64,000 bases of DNA from Nocardioides agariphilus (GCF_015352445.1 NZ_JADKPO010000003.1:1-64000); one strand, 5' to 3'. Numbered from the stretch's first letter, positions 16,680-27,020 are shown. Notes: generated by a model not told the origin, from the letters alone. Numbers and translations: made by a program.

Positions 16680-16829
16680 TCAGAGGTTGCCTCTCGACTT
16701 AGGACGGCAACTCTGGCGAAGCTCCGCGTCGCGTTCGTCGCGGCGGTCCGCGGGCACACCGGTCGCCGTCGGCGCGCCCGGTGTCGGCGCCGGACGGAAG
16801 CGCTGGAGAAGGTCACGCGTGCTCGGCAT
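16680..16829 (-). pseudogene. 49-aa frame overlapping the acyl-carrier gene; probable truncated gene
   Basis: ATG 16829 lies inside the last codons of the acyl carrier protein gene, in a position for translational coupling. It gives 49 residues (MPSTRDLLQRFRPAPTPGA and on). The start looks like the N-terminus of a longer actinobacterial protein, but the sequence stops at 16680. It may be the remnant of the next gene of the operon. I do not recognise the family. Confidence 0.3.
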
Positions 16830-17109
16830 CAGGCCCCTGTCCCCGGCCGCCTCGGTCGCCGCCCGTGAGGAACTCGACGCAGGTCCGCATTGTGACCAGC
16901 CGGTCGTAGTCGCCCTCGGTAATGTCGACGCGACTGCGCTGGGCCAGCGTCTCCGCGAAGGACAGGAAGTCCAGGGAGTCCAGCTCGAACTCCGCGCGCA
17001 GGGGGGAGTCGTCCCCGACCGTGTCGAGGTCGGCGTCCGGAACGATCCGGCGGATCGCCTCGGCCACCAGGTTGCGGGCCTCCGTCTCGCCCGAGGTGAT
17101 GTCATTCAT
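16813..17109 (-). CDS. Acyl carrier protein in a 2-oxoacid dehydrogenase operon
   Basis: 98 residues with the ACP fold: helix 1 (ARNLVAEAIRRIVP), the phosphopantetheine site ELDSLDFLSF with the serine about residue 43, and a hydrophobic helix 3. GGAGGAG lies upstream of the ATG at 17109, and the start overlaps the E2 stop (ATGA). A carrier protein joined by coupling to E2 is unusual: E2 normally hands the acyl group from lipoyl to CoA. Transfer to this ACP, or loading of it by the ligase at the head of the operon, is an inference. Confidence 0.8.
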   Translation of the reverse strand: MNDITSGETEARNLVAEAIRRIVPDADLDTVGDDSPLRAEFELDSLDFLSFAETLAQRSRVDITEGDYDRLVTMRTCVEFLTGGDRGGRGQGPDAEHA

Positions 17110-18446
17110 AGCTCCTCCGGGTGCTGCAGGTGTCGGTCGATGGCGGCCAGGAGACGTGCCCCCGTCATGGCGTCGCTGGCCCGGTGGTCGGCGGAGAGGG
17201 TCACGGTCGTGACCGGGCGCACGCCCAGCAGCCCGTCGATGGCCCACGGTCGGTCGGCGACCCGGCCGAAGCCGACGAGGGCGACCTGCGGCGGGTAGAT
17301 GACGCCGTACACCGCCTCCACTCCCTGCTCGCCGAGGTTGGTCACCGTGAGGGTTCCCTCGGTCAGCTCCCGCCCGCGCAGACGCCCTCCTCGGGCGCGG
17401 GTGACGAGGTCCTTCATCCGCGCCATCACCTCGCCCAGCTCGAGGGAGCCGACATCGAGGAGTGCGGGCGTCACCAGCCCGCCACCGCGCAGGGACACCG
17501 CCATCCCCACGTTGACCTCCGACGCGGGCTGGAACGAGTCGTCGACCCAGTAGCCGTTGAGGTCGGGCACCTCGGTCGCCGCGAGCGCGGTCGCCTTGAG
17601 CAGCAGTGCGGCTGGCACGAGGCGCTCGGCGATGGAAAGGCTGCGGTTGCGATCGTGCATCCAGCCGACGGCGTGCGACATGTCGACGGTGGTGGACAGG
17701 TAGTAGTGCGGGATCTCCCGCTTCGACCTGGCCATCAGCGCCGCGATCGCGGAGCGCATCCGGTCCTCGCGCGGCGGCGCCGTCCGGACCTGGGTCTCGA
17801 CGAGCTGGGTCTCGACCGGCTCCTTCTCGACCGGCGCAGCCGCGGCCGCGCGCACGTCCTCGGCGGTCACCGGCGTGCCGTCCGGATGACGCAGCCCGGT
17901 GAGGTCGACACCGAGCTCGGTGGCCAGTTTCCGCGCGTACGGCGTGGCCCGCACCGCCTGGGTCGGGGGGCGCGTCGCGTCGACCGTCTCCGGCCCAGCG
18001 GTCCGGGCCACCGCGGCCATGACGTCGTCGCGGGTGATGGCGCCACCGCGACCGGTGCCCTGGAGCTGCGCCAGGTCGACGTCGTGCTCGCGGGACAGTC
18101 GTCGCACGAGGGGCGAGTGGACCTGCGGGAGCGGCGCGGGCGGCGGCACGGCGGCCTCCTGGTGCTTCTCCATCGGCGGCGCGGCTCGGGGCAGCTGCTG
18201 CGGTGCCTCGTCCTCGGTCTCGATCGTGGCGAGCGGGGCACCCACCGGCACGACCGTCCCGGGCTCGACCAGGAGCTCGGACACCACCCCTGCGAGGAAC
18301 GTCTCAACCTCGATCGCGGCCTTGGCCGTGTCGACGACGGCCACGATGTCGCCCTTGTGCACCGTGTCGCCGGGATGGACCAGCCACTCCAGCAGCGTGC
18401 CCTCCTCCATGTCGGCGCCCAGCGAGGGCATGGTGAAGGCGGCCAT
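17106..18446 (-). CDS. 2-oxoacid dehydrogenase E2 (dihydrolipoyl acyltransferase) with two E3/E1-binding domains
   Basis: 446 residues. The lipoyl domain is at 1-78, with the likely lipoylated Lys42 in DTAKAAIEVE. Two peripheral subunit-binding domains are at about 110-146 (SPLVRRLSREHDVDLAQLQGT) and about 167-200 (TPYARKLATELGVDLTGL); one is usual in bacteria. The catalytic domain runs from about 228, ending with DHRASDAMTGARLL in place of the usual DHRxxDG, so His and Asp are kept but Gly is Ala. It forms the core of a pyruvate, acetoin or branched-chain type complex with the E1 genes upstream. E3 (lipoamide dehydrogenase) is not encoded here. Confidence 0.85.
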   Translation of the reverse strand: MAAFTMPSLGADMEEGTLLEWLVHPGDTVHKGDIVAVVDTAKAAIEVETFLAGVVSELLVEPGTVVPVGAPLATIETEDEAPQQLPRAAPPMEKHQEAAVPPPAPLPQVHSPLVRRLSREHDVDLAQLQGTGRGGAITRDDVMAAVARTAGPETVDATRPPTQAVRATPYARKLATELGVDLTGLRHPDGTPVTAEDVRAAAAAPVEKEPVETQLVETQVRTAPPREDRMRSAIAALMARSKREIPHYYLSTTVDMSHAVGWMHDRNRSLSIAERLVPAALLLKATALAATEVPDLNGYWVDDSFQPASEVNVGMAVSLRGGGLVTPALLDVGSLELGEVMARMKDLVTRARGGRLRGRELTEGTLTVTNLGEQGVEAVYGVIYPPQVALVGFGRVADRPWAIDGLLGVRPVTTVTLSADHRASDAMTGARLLAAIDRHLQHPEEL

Positions 18447-18449
18447 CGG

Positions 18450-19448
18450 TCAGCCCGCCGCCGGCCGCATCGATCGCCGAGCCGCCTCCGCGATGGTGGC
18501 CGCCTGCGGCAGCGCGGCATCCTCCAGGTGCTTCGGGTAGGGCATCGGCACCTCGGCGCTGCAGACCCGCGCCACCGGCGCCTCGAGGTCGTAGAGCGCC
18601 TGCTCCATGATCCGGGCGCTGATCTCCGCGGAGAGGCTGCCACTGCGCCAGCCCTCGTCGACGACCACGGCCCGGTGGGTGCGGCGCACCGAACCGATGA
18701 ACGTCGCGTCGTCCAGCGGCCGCAGGGTGCGCAGGTCGATGACCTCCGCGGAGATGCCGTCGGCGGCGAGCAGTTCGGCGGCCTCCAGCGTCTTCCCCAG
18801 GGTGCCGCCGTAGGTGATCAGCGTGACGTCGGCGCCCTCGCGGCGCACGGCGGCCCGGTCGATGTCGACGGCGCCGGCGTCGTCGGGCAGAGAGCCCTTC
18901 ATGTTGTAGAGCGAGCCGTGCTCGAAGATCAGCACCGGGTCCGGGTCCCGGAGCGCGGTCGGCAGCATGCCGCGGGCGTCCTCCAGGGTGGCCGGCGCCA
19001 GGATCCGCAGCCCGGGGATGTGGGCGTACCACCCCTCGAGGCTGTGCGAGTGCTGCGCGGCGAGCTGGCGCCCGGCCCCGGTGGTCATCCTGATCACCAG
19101 AGGCACGTTGAACTGCCCACCGGACATGTGCAGCAGCGAGGCTGCGTTGTTCATGATCTGGTCCAGCGCGAGCAGGCTGAAGTTGACGGTCATGATCTCG
19201 ACGATCGGCCGCATCCCGCCGATGGCGGCCCCGATGCCCGCTCCGACGAACGCCGACTCCGACAGCGGGGTGTCGCGGATCCGCTCGGGCCCGAACTCCT
19301 CGAGGAGACCCAGGCTGACCGCGAAGCAGCCGCCGTAGTCGCCGACGTCCTCGCCCATCAAGAAGACGCGTTCGTCCTGAAGCATCGCCTGCCGGATCGC
19401 GGCGCGCAGCGCTTCTCGGTAGGTGGTCTCGACGAGGGTGGCGGTCAT
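18450..19448 (-). CDS. 2-oxoacid dehydrogenase E1 beta subunit
   Basis: 332 residues, family length. Landmarks are the N-terminal [32 protein letters not shown], with the Glu that helps bind thiamine diphosphate, then [31 protein letters not shown] and a C-terminal [16 protein letters not shown]. The ATG at 19448 overlaps the E1 alpha stop (ATGA). The frame is open far upstream but that part is antisense-like to E1 alpha. Pairs with E1 alpha as an alpha2beta2 decarboxylase. Confidence 0.88.
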   Translation of the reverse strand: MTATLVETTYREALRAAIRQAMLQDERVFLMGEDVGDYGGCFAVSLGLLEEFGPERIRDTPLSESAFVGAGIGAAIGGMRPIVEIMTVNFSLLALDQIMNNAASLLHMSGGQFNVPLVIRMTTGAGRQLAAQHSHSLEGWYAHIPGLRILAPATLEDARGMLPTALRDPDPVLIFEHGSLYNMKGSLPDDAGAVDIDRAAVRREGADVTLITYGGTLGKTLEAAELLAADGISAEVIDLRTLRPLDDATFIGSVRRTHRAVVVDEGWRSGSLSAEISARIMEQALYDLEAPVARVCSAEVPMPYPKHLEDAALPQAATIAEAARRSMRPAAG

Positions 19449-20460
19449 CGTTGTCCTCCCTCCGGGCCGGCCTCCGAGGTGATGAAGCGGGTCAGGTTCT
19501 CGACGGGCTCGAACGGCGCCTGGTCGGCGGCGTCGACCGCGGCCGCGACCAGCCCGGCTACCTCGTCCCGGAGCGCCTCGAGGCCGGCATCGTCGAGCTG
19601 CCCGGCGGCACGCATCGACGCGACCAGCGCGTCGATCGGGTCGCGCTCCTTCCAGCGCTCGATCTCGGCCTTCTCGCGGTATCGGTCCGGGTCGTACATC
19701 GAGTGCGCCCGGAAGCGGTAGGTGCGCAGCTCCAAGAGGTGGGGACCGGCTCCGCCGCGGATGGCCTCGACGGCCCGCTGGGCGGCCCGCTCGACGGCGA
19801 GGACGTCCATGCCGTCGACCGGCCAGGCCGCGAGTCCGTACGACTCCGCCCGCAGCGCTATGTCCGGCTGGGCGTGCTCCTTGGCGATCGCGGTGCCCAT
19901 CGCGTAGAGGTTGTTCTCGCAGCAGAACAGGACCGGCAGCCGCCACAGCGCCGCCAGGTTGAGGGACTCGTGAAACTCCCCCTCGGCGGCGGCGCCCTCC
20001 CCGAAGAAGCACACCGTCGCGCGATCGCGGCCCTGCAGCTTGTCGGCGAGCGCCAGACCGATCGCGAGCGGCAGCCCGGCGGCGACGACGGCGTTGCCGC
20101 CCACGAAGCGTCGGGACTTGTCGAAGAGGTGCATGGAGCCCCCGCGGCCGCGGCTGCATCCGGTCTCCTTGCCGAACATCTCGGCCATCAGTGCATCCAC
20201 CGGCAGTCCGCGGGCCAGCGCGTGTCCGTGCTCGCGGTACGTCGAGAGAACCGCGTCGTCGGGGCCGAGCGCCGACATGACCCCGGTGGCGACGGCCTCC
20301 TCGCCGACGTACAGGTGCACGAAGCCACGGATCCGGGCCGCGCTGTAGAGCTCGGCACAGGTCTCCTCGAACCGGCGGATCAGCAGCATGGTGCGCAACA
20401 GGTCGAGCCCGTGGGCGGCCTCGGGCATGGGCGGCGCGGTCACGGTAGCGGTGCGTTTGC

Positions 20461-20464
<4 letters not shown>
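19445..20464 (-). CDS. 2-oxoacid (pyruvate/acetoin-type) dehydrogenase E1 alpha subunit
   Basis: 339 residues. The thiamine diphosphate motif is [20 protein letters not shown] through CCENN (usual form GDGA...NN, so the first Asp is Glu). Other landmarks are [48 protein letters not shown], and a phosphorylation-loop-like segment [14 protein letters not shown]. Pyruvate or acetoin dehydrogenase is the best fit; a branched-chain substrate is less likely. ATGA overlaps at both ends put it in one operon with acsA and E1 beta. Confidence 0.87.
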
Positions 20465-22221
<1,757 letters not shown>

Positions 22222-22268
22222 GGCGACCTCCTTGCGGTCAGTCTCTGCCGAGGGGCCAGGGCGCTGTA

Positions 22269-22312
22269 GGGCTGAAGGTCCCGGCTTCGAGGAACCCAGT
22301 GACCAAAGTCCC
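22269..22312 (-). promoter_or_regulatory. Pair of DosR-like boxes before the acsA operon
   Basis: Reading toward the operon: GGGACTTTGGTCAC (complement of 22299-22312) and GGGACCTTCAGCCC (complement of 22269-22282). Both resemble GGGACTWWAGTCCC and their centres are 30 bp apart. This is the best-looking pair in the window. The 418-bp region 22222-22639 contains no gene; it also holds a CCCCC-GCAA-GGGGG hairpin at 22355-22368. Confidence 0.5.
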
Positions 22313-22493
22313 TAGCGGCGGCCGTCGGCCGGGGCGTAGAACTGTCCTCACGAACCCCCGCAAGGGGGAACGGGACGACTCGGAAGAGAAGGTCCACACG
22401 GAGGGGCAACCCTTCGCGGAGGCAGGGTGACGAGGCCACCGGGACCAGAAGGCAAGAGTCGCCGATCGGGAAACGTCACCGGTACCGATCACA

Positions 22494-22530
22494 GAAGGGC
22501 CCTTGCGACTCATACTCACAAGGGCCCTTC
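22494..22530 (-). terminator. Strong 12-bp hairpin after the TetR gene
   Basis: GAAGGGCCCTTG (22494-22505) and CAAGGGCCCTTC (22519-22530) are perfect inverted repeats with a 13-nt loop, and each arm is itself palindromic. It lies 110 nt after the TetR stop. There is no T-tract. Confidence 0.55.
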
Positions 22531-22639
22531 GCCAGTTCTGGACGTGGTGCCTCTGATCGGGGCGAGCGATGTCTGCGCGGTTGCCGGCTGACCGTCGCGA
22601 CCGCGTGTCCGTGCTCGGCATCTCGATGGCGGGTTGGTC

Positions 22640-23302
22640 CTATCGCGCATCCGATTGGCGCGCGTGACCTGTCGATGCGGCACGACTGCCGTCCGTGTCA
22701 GGTGACGAGCCGGGCACGACCAGGATGTCGACCATCTGCTCGACGTGGGCAGTCAGCGTCCGTCCCCGCGGCAGCAGCTCTGGGGTGGCGTGCGCCAGCT
22801 GGGCATGACCGAGGTAGGCGGTGTAGGCCAGCAGTGCACGGTCCCGGGCGCGCGGCGCCGGGAGGCCGAGCTCGACGTACAGCGAGGTGATGGCCTCGAG
22901 CCGTCGCTTGGTCACCCGGTTCAGGGTCTCGGCAACCAGCCGTTGCGAGGCGCTTGCCTGCAGCGCCAGCTCAACGGCCCCTGCGCCGGCGGCGGAACCG
23001 TCACCGACCGAGGCGAACGCCAGCTTCAGGAGCCCTCGTAGCCTGGCCGGCGCGTCCTGTGTGTCGTCGAGGCCGGCGATGATCCGTTCGGTGTCGCGTC
23101 GTTCCCACAGCTCGAGCGTCGCCGCCAACAGAGCGTTCCGGTCCGTGAAGTGCCAGTAGAAGCTGCCCTTCGTCGTTCCCAGGGCCTTGGCGAGCGGTTC
23201 GACTGCGACCGCGGCGAGGCCGCCGGAGGCGAGGGCGTCGAGGGCCGCCTCCGCCCAGTCCGACCGGCTCAAGGATTCGCGCTTCCCGTTCGTCATCCCC
23301 AT
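22640..23302 (-). CDS. TetR-family repressor
   Basis: 220 residues. The N-terminal TetR helix-turn-helix lies at about 12-58 (SDWAEAALDALASGGLAAVA, then TTKGSFYWHFTDRNALLAAT). The C-terminal helical domain resembles TetR_C with unknown ligand. The ATG at 23302 is probably leaderless: TACGGT ends 5 nt before it and lies inside the operator. Two perfect operator palindromes lie between this gene and the divergent DUF2867-like/CPBP genes, so it should repress itself and them. Confidence 0.82.
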   Translation of the reverse strand: MGMTNGKRESLSRSDWAEAALDALASGGLAAVAVEPLAKALGTTKGSFYWHFTDRNALLAATLELWERRDTERIIAGLDDTQDAPARLRGLLKLAFASVGDGSAAGAGAVELALQASASQRLVAETLNRVTKRRLEAITSLYVELGLPAPRARDRALLAYTAYLGHAQLAHATPELLPRGRTLTAHVEQMVDILVVPGSSPDTDGSRAASTGHARQSDAR

Positions 23303-23341
23303 ACGCTACCGTATGGACAACCTCCATACGGAGGCGTATGG
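23299..23341. promoter_or_regulatory. Two TetR operators in tandem
   Basis: CCATACG-CTAC-CGTATGG at 23299-23316 and CCATACG-GAGG-CGTATGG at 23324-23341 are perfect 7-bp inverted repeats with 4-bp centres, 25 bp centre to centre. They cover both divergent starts and fit two TetR dimers. Confidence 0.75.
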
Positions 23342-23352
23342 AAAGGAAGCCT

Positions 23353-23604
23353 ATGAGTACAGCAAGAAACACCAGCCACCTGGCCGTCGCGCCGGGGGTG
23401 GTGCATCACAGGCCCGTCGACCGAATCCGCCGCCCTGGTGCGGTCTTCGCCGTCACCGTCCCGACGACGCCACTGCTCGCACGAGCGCTGTCGAACGTCA
23501 CGTGGTCGGATGCCTACGCCGTGGCGCTGCCGACCGCGCACCACCCGTTCGTTGTACGTCGCATGCTTGCGCCGGCGGCCCGCACGATGGGTGCCTCGTC
23601 ATGA
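23353..23604 (+). CDS. Short DUF2867-like protein
   Basis: 83 residues from ATG 23353, with AAGGA 5 nt upstream. The segment LARALSNVTWSDAYAVALPTAH resembles the beginning of DUF2867 proteins, which are usually about 150-180 residues. Here the frame ends early, so it is short or truncated. The stop overlaps the next ATG (ATGA), so it is coupled to the CPBP protease gene and under the TetR operators. Confidence 0.45.
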   Translation: MSTARNTSHLAVAPGVVHHRPVDRIRRPGAVFAVTVPTTPLLARALSNVTWSDAYAVALPTAHHPFVVRRMLAPAARTMGASS

Positions 23605-25088
23605 CCCGGCACCAGCAGGCCGCGACCTGCTACGCGCTGGCGCTCGGTCTGGCCGTGGGCGTCGCCCTCCTGGCGCCCGCGGGTGGGGACGCGGTGCTGC
23701 TGCTCACGATGCTGACCCCGGCAGCAGCGGTGCTGCTCACCATCCGTTTCGCCACCGCCCGCGACTCGCGGGCCGCGAGCCGTCGCGAGCTCGGGCTGGG
23801 TCGAATGGGGTTGGCCACCTGGCCGGCCGCCGTGGCCCTGCCGACGATCGTGGTCGCCATGTCCTACGGCGTGACGGCGCTCGTGCACCCCTTCGACTGG
23901 GCGCCCGCTCCCCACGTCGTCGTCCACACGCTCCTCGGCGTACCGATCGTCGCCGTCCTGGTGACGCTGGAGGAGGTGTGCTGGCGCGGCTACCTGCTGC
24001 CCCGGTTCGACGCGGGACGCTGGTGGGGCTCCGCTGCTGCCGTCGGGGCGCTGCACGGTGTCTGGCACCTCCCCCTGATCCTGCTGACCACCGCGTACGT
24101 GCCCGCAGGAAGTCGCTGGGTGGTCGTCCCGGTCTTCATGGCACTCCTCAGCGTCGCCGGCATCGTCTACGGCTGGCTGCGCAACGTCTCGGGAAGCCTC
24201 TGGCCCGTCGTGGTCGCCCACACCACCTTCAACCAGCTGCTGGGAGTGGCGGTCGACGCCAGCCCCGCGGGAGACCGCGACCGGGTGTTCGCGTACCTCA
24301 CCGGGGAGACCGGGATCCTCACCCTGCTGGTGACCGGAGCCGTCGCGGCCGTCCTGGTGCGCGCCGGCTCGTCCCGGACGGGACGACCGCGCTCCCGTGA
24401 CACAGACGGCACCCGGACCGCCAGCATCACGACCGGCGTCGCCGCCTCCGTCGTGCTGATGACGCTCGGAGCCGGTGGCGGCGCGGTCGCGGCCGGCCTC
24501 ATCGGCTCCGACCAGATCGCCGACGGGAGCATCCGGTCACGCGACGTGCGCGACCAGACGCTGCGGCTCGCCGACCTCGACCCCACCACCCGCGACGGCC
24601 TGCGTGGCGCCATCGGCCCCCAAGGTCCAGCCGGCAGCCCCGGCTCCCCGGGAAGTCCTGGAGCCGCGGGGCCCGCCGGTGCTGACGGCGTCGCCCAGGT
24701 CGTGGGGTTCGTCGGTCCCGTTGCCAGCATCGCGGGCAACAGCGGGCTCTACGCCTTCGCGGGGCCGACCGCCCGGGTCACCACGACCGAGGCCCGCCCA
24801 CGCGTGAGCGGTACCGCGTCAGCCGGCCTCGGCCTCCTCTCCGGCAGCCCGCAGTTCGCCGACACCGGCATGTGCTGGCGCGCCGACGGCGGTGGAACGG
24901 TGACCAACTTCGTCGGCAGCGGCTTCACCACCCAGCGGTTCACGGCCGACCGCGCCGCCTACGCCGCTTCGGCGAGTGCCGTCCTCGCAGCCGGCAGCTA
25001 CGACGTCGGCATGTGCGTACGCAACAACGGACCCAGCACCATCAACAACAACGCCTACGTCAACGGCTGGGTCCAGGTGACGAAGTGA
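23601..25088 (+). CDS. CPBP intramembrane protease fused to a collagen-like and C-terminal outer domain
   Basis: 495 residues. Residues 1-255 are a multi-pass CPBP (Abi/Rce1-like) protease: EEVCWR gives the EExxxR motif (124-129), His152 is in LHGVWHLP and His207 in AHTTFNQ. Residues 273-302 are a further membrane segment. Then comes a linker IRSRDVRDQTLRLADLD, eight collagen-type G-x-y triplets (339-363, GPQGPAGSPGSPGSPG onward) and a 130-residue C-terminal domain with two cysteines in typical outer-domain composition. The collagen-like part should be outside the cell. I know of no CPBP protein with a collagen tail. No frameshift is evident at the junction. Confidence 0.72.
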   Translation: MTRHQQAATCYALALGLAVGVALLAPAGGDAVLLLTMLTPAAAVLLTIRFATARDSRAASRRELGLGRMGLATWPAAVALPTIVVAMSYGVTALVHPFDWAPAPHVVVHTLLGVPIVAVLVTLEEVCWRGYLLPRFDAGRWWGSAAAVGALHGVWHLPLILLTTAYVPAGSRWVVVPVFMALLSVAGIVYGWLRNVSGSLWPVVVAHTTFNQLLGVAVDASPAGDRDRVFAYLTGETGILTLLVTGAVAAVLVRAGSSRTGRPRSRDTDGTRTASITTGVAASVVLMTLGAGGGAVAAGLIGSDQIADGSIRSRDVRDQTLRLADLDPTTRDGLRGAIGPQGPAGSPGSPGSPGAAGPAGADGVAQVVGFVGPVASIAGNSGLYAFAGPTARVTTTEARPRVSGTASAGLGLLSGSPQFADTGMCWRADGGGTVTNFVGSGFTTQRFTADRAAYAASASAVLAAGSYDVGMCVRNNGPSTINNNAYVNGWVQVTK

Positions 25089-25320
25089 CGACCTCGTGGG
25101 ACGACCCGGCCGCCACGGCCCTCGCGGGTCTCGATCACGACGGCCTCAGCGTGCCGCACGCCATCGGGGACGGCAGGCTCCCGATGCCGCCGGCGATGCG
25201 GACCCTGGCGAGTTCCTCCTCAACCTGCGGCGGCAGGCCAGAAACGGGACGTGATGACCTCGCGGCTCGGCGATGCCTGGACGAATGTGAGGGGCTCGTC
25301 GGTGGCGATCAGAGGTCGAA

Positions 25321-25338
25321 GACCCTGTCCTCAGGGTC
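25321..25338 (+). terminator. Hairpin between CPBP fusion gene and lipoprotein gene
   Basis: GACCCTG-TCCT-CAGGGTC, a perfect 7-bp stem with a 4-nt loop, in the 324-bp gene-free stretch 25089-25412. Nothing else is seen in this stretch. Confidence 0.45.
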
Positions 25339-25412
25339 GTCAGCCCCTTCTCGACGCTCATGGAGCCCGGGAGGCTGGAGGTGTGGGGAGCACCGAGCAG
25401 AGGGGGCGCGCG

Positions 25413-26177
25413 ATGAGCCATGTCCGGTTCGTGGTGGCACTGACCGGGGTAGCGGTCCTTCTGCTGGGTGCCTGCGGGGAGGATGGCTCCAACTCGGCGT
25501 CGCCCTCGTCCAGTGACACCACCACGTCGTCGCAGGGGGCTGTACCGACAGCGGAGGAACTGGCCGCCGCCTTGGTGACGGAGGACGACTACGACGGTCA
25601 GTGGACTGTCAACGTGCCCCCGGACTCCCAGATGGCGACCCCCGGCGTGGTACCCGAGAGCCAGCAGGAGATGCTGCCGAGGATCGAGTTCTGCGCCAAG
25701 GCCAGTGACGAGTCCCACTCGGCCGCGGAAGCGCTGCGGTGGCAGGCCTTCCGGCAGCTCGACCAGTCCGAGGAGAACCCCATCGACATGGCCGGGGGCG
25801 ATCGGGTGGGCCACCTGATCTTCGTCCAGGAGTTCCTCCTGTCCGGTGATCCAGCGGAAATCGAGTCGACCTTCAACGCGCTGCGTGATGGTATGCGGGC
25901 CTGCCAGGGGAAGATCCCTGCTGGCGAGGAGGGTCCCGGTAAGTCCGAGCCGGTGGCCATCTCGGATGTGGGCGATGACCGCTACGGCGAGCTGACCACC
26001 CTGGAGGAGGCCGACGGAAGGGCCTACTGGCTGCTGTACAACTCCTTGGTGCGCCAGGGGCCGGTCCTGATGGAGCTGCAGGTGGTCGACATCGTGATGG
26101 GCGAGGGCGTTCAGCCCGAGTTCACGACCGAGGACGTCGACAGGTTCCTCACCACTGCCGTGGAGCACCTCCCATAG
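25413..26177 (+). CDS. Secreted lipoprotein of unknown function
   Basis: 254 residues. A signal peptide with lipobox LLGAC (Cys21) is followed by a Ser/Thr-rich linker, then a soluble domain of about 200 residues starting TAEELAAALVTEDDYDGQWTV. The pattern is like that of actinobacterial sensor-type lipoproteins with an AAALLT-like start, but I cannot name the family. One cysteine pair (FCAK, ACQGK) may form a disulfide. The frame is open upstream but ATG 25413 places the signal peptide at the N-terminus. Confidence 0.7.
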   Translation: MSHVRFVVALTGVAVLLLGACGEDGSNSASPSSSDTTTSSQGAVPTAEELAAALVTEDDYDGQWTVNVPPDSQMATPGVVPESQQEMLPRIEFCAKASDESHSAAEALRWQAFRQLDQSEENPIDMAGGDRVGHLIFVQEFLLSGDPAEIESTFNALRDGMRACQGKIPAGEEGPGKSEPVAISDVGDDRYGELTTLEEADGRAYWLLYNSLVRQGPVLMELQVVDIVMGEGVQPEFTTEDVDRFLTTAVEHLP

Positions 26178-26222
26178 CCTGGCGCTGGATTCACCATGAT
26201 CGATGATCTGGTGCGTACTCCC

Positions 26223-26489
26223 TCACGCCAGGGCGAGGAAGAGCTTCTCCATCTTCTTGACATCCACGTCGTCAAGACCCTCGTCGGACGCGCTGAGGCA
26301 CTGCTGCAGCCCGGTGGCGACGATGGCGTAGCCCGCGCGGGCGAGTGCCTTGTTGACTGCGGCGAGCTGGGTAAGGACGGACTCGCAGTCTGAGCCTTCC
26401 TCCATCATGCGGATCACGCTGGCGAGGTGACCGTTGGCGCGCTTCATGCGGGTGATGATCGACTTGATCTCGGTGGGCTCGAGGTCCAT
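26223..26489 (-). CDS. CsoR/RcnR-family repressor, CstR-like (persulfide-sensing type)
   Basis: 88 residues, all helical DUF156 fold (EIKSIITRMKRANGHLASVI, then CESVLTQLAAVNKALARAGY). Cys35 and Cys64 align with the two conserved sensing cysteines. The copper-ligand His of true CsoR, four residues before the second Cys, is Gly60 here, as expected for persulfide-sensing CstR rather than copper-sensing CsoR. The divergent genes encode persulfide and sulfite handling enzymes, which supports this. The ATG overlaps the stop of a 23-residue leader frame (TGATG). Confidence 0.8.
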   Translation of the reverse strand: MDLEPTEIKSIITRMKRANGHLASVIRMMEEGSDCESVLTQLAAVNKALARAGYAIVATGLQQCLSASDEGLDDVDVKKMEKLFLALA

Positions 26490-26560
26490 CAGACCTGTCC
26501 TTCCTGGGCGGTGGTGGCGGCGAGGGCCGACAGCAATCGGGATCGCGTGTCGTCGGCCAT
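26489..26560 (-). CDS. 23-residue leader peptide coupled to the CstR-like gene
   Basis: ATG 26560, preceded by GAAGG/AGGA, opens a frame MADDTRSRLLSALAATTAQE, ending TGA at 26489-26491. The TGA shares its last base with the ATG of the repressor (TGATG), the usual arrangement for coupled translation. It could set repressor level. Existence as a protein is an inference. Confidence 0.4.
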   Translation of the reverse strand: MADDTRSRLLSALAATTAQEGQV

Positions 26561-26621
26561 GGTCCTGCCTTCCGTCGGCTCGTGATGGTCCCTTGGGGGC
26601 TCCTCGTGCCGCCAAATGTAC

Positions 26622-26671
26622 AACCCCCTGGGGGGTTATGCTAACTTGCACCCGCAACCCCCCTGGGGGTT
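26622..26671. promoter_or_regulatory. Two CsoR/CstR-type GC-tract operators and divergent promoter
   Basis: AACCCCC-TG-GGGGGTT at 26622-26637 and AACCCCC-CT-GGGGGTT at 26656-26671 are the classic C-tract/G-tract operators of CsoR-family tetramers, 34 bp centre to centre. TATGCT (26637-26642) between them is a possible -10 for the rhodanese operon; TAGCAT on the other strand overlaps it. Confidence 0.75.
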
Positions 26672-26709
26672 CTCGACAATGAGGCCCTCGGGGCTGGGAA
26701 GGCGATCAC

Positions 26710-27015
26710 ATGCGTGAGATCGACATCGAGCAACTCGCCACCGCGATCGACGGCGGCGCCGTGGTGGTGGACGTGCGTGAGACCGCGGAGTACGCCGAGG
26801 GACACGTGCCCGGCGCGCGCAACATCCCCATGGGTCACCTGACCGGCCGTCTCGGCGAGCTCGACCGCTCGGCGGTCGTGCACCTGATCTGCGCCAGCGG
26901 CAACCGCAGCGCCGCGATGGCCGACGTGCTCGGGGCCCACGGCTTCGACGCCGTCAACGTCACCGGCGGCACCGGCGCCTGGATCCGCTCCGGCCGTCGG
27001 GTCGACAGGGGCTGA
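26710..27015 (+). CDS. Single-domain rhodanese (sulfurtransferase)
   Basis: 101 residues. Rhodanese fold with VVVDVRETAEYAEGHVPGARNIP, and the active loop CASGNRS, six residues with catalytic Cys about residue 62. It transfers sulfane sulfur, probably between low-molecular-weight persulfides and the neighbouring dioxygenase. First gene of the operon behind the two CstR-type operators; 5 nt before the next gene. Confidence 0.87.
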   Translation: MREIDIEQLATAIDGGAVVVDVRETAEYAEGHVPGARNIPMGHLTGRLGELDRSAVVHLICASGNRSAAMADVLGAHGFDAVNVTGGTGAWIRSGRRVDRG

Positions 27016-27020
27016 GCGCC

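Noticed and set aside
17121-19721. Very long plus-strand open frame opposite the dehydrogenase operon
   Set aside because: It is the antisense shadow of E2, E1 beta and E1 alpha, which have full family motifs and overlap-coupled starts; its translation is Arg/Gly/His-rich without domains.
22355-22368. CCCCC-GCAA-GGGGG hairpin as a riboswitch or small RNA
   Set aside because: Only a 5-bp stem with a GNRA-type loop; no further paired elements or conserved core recognised.
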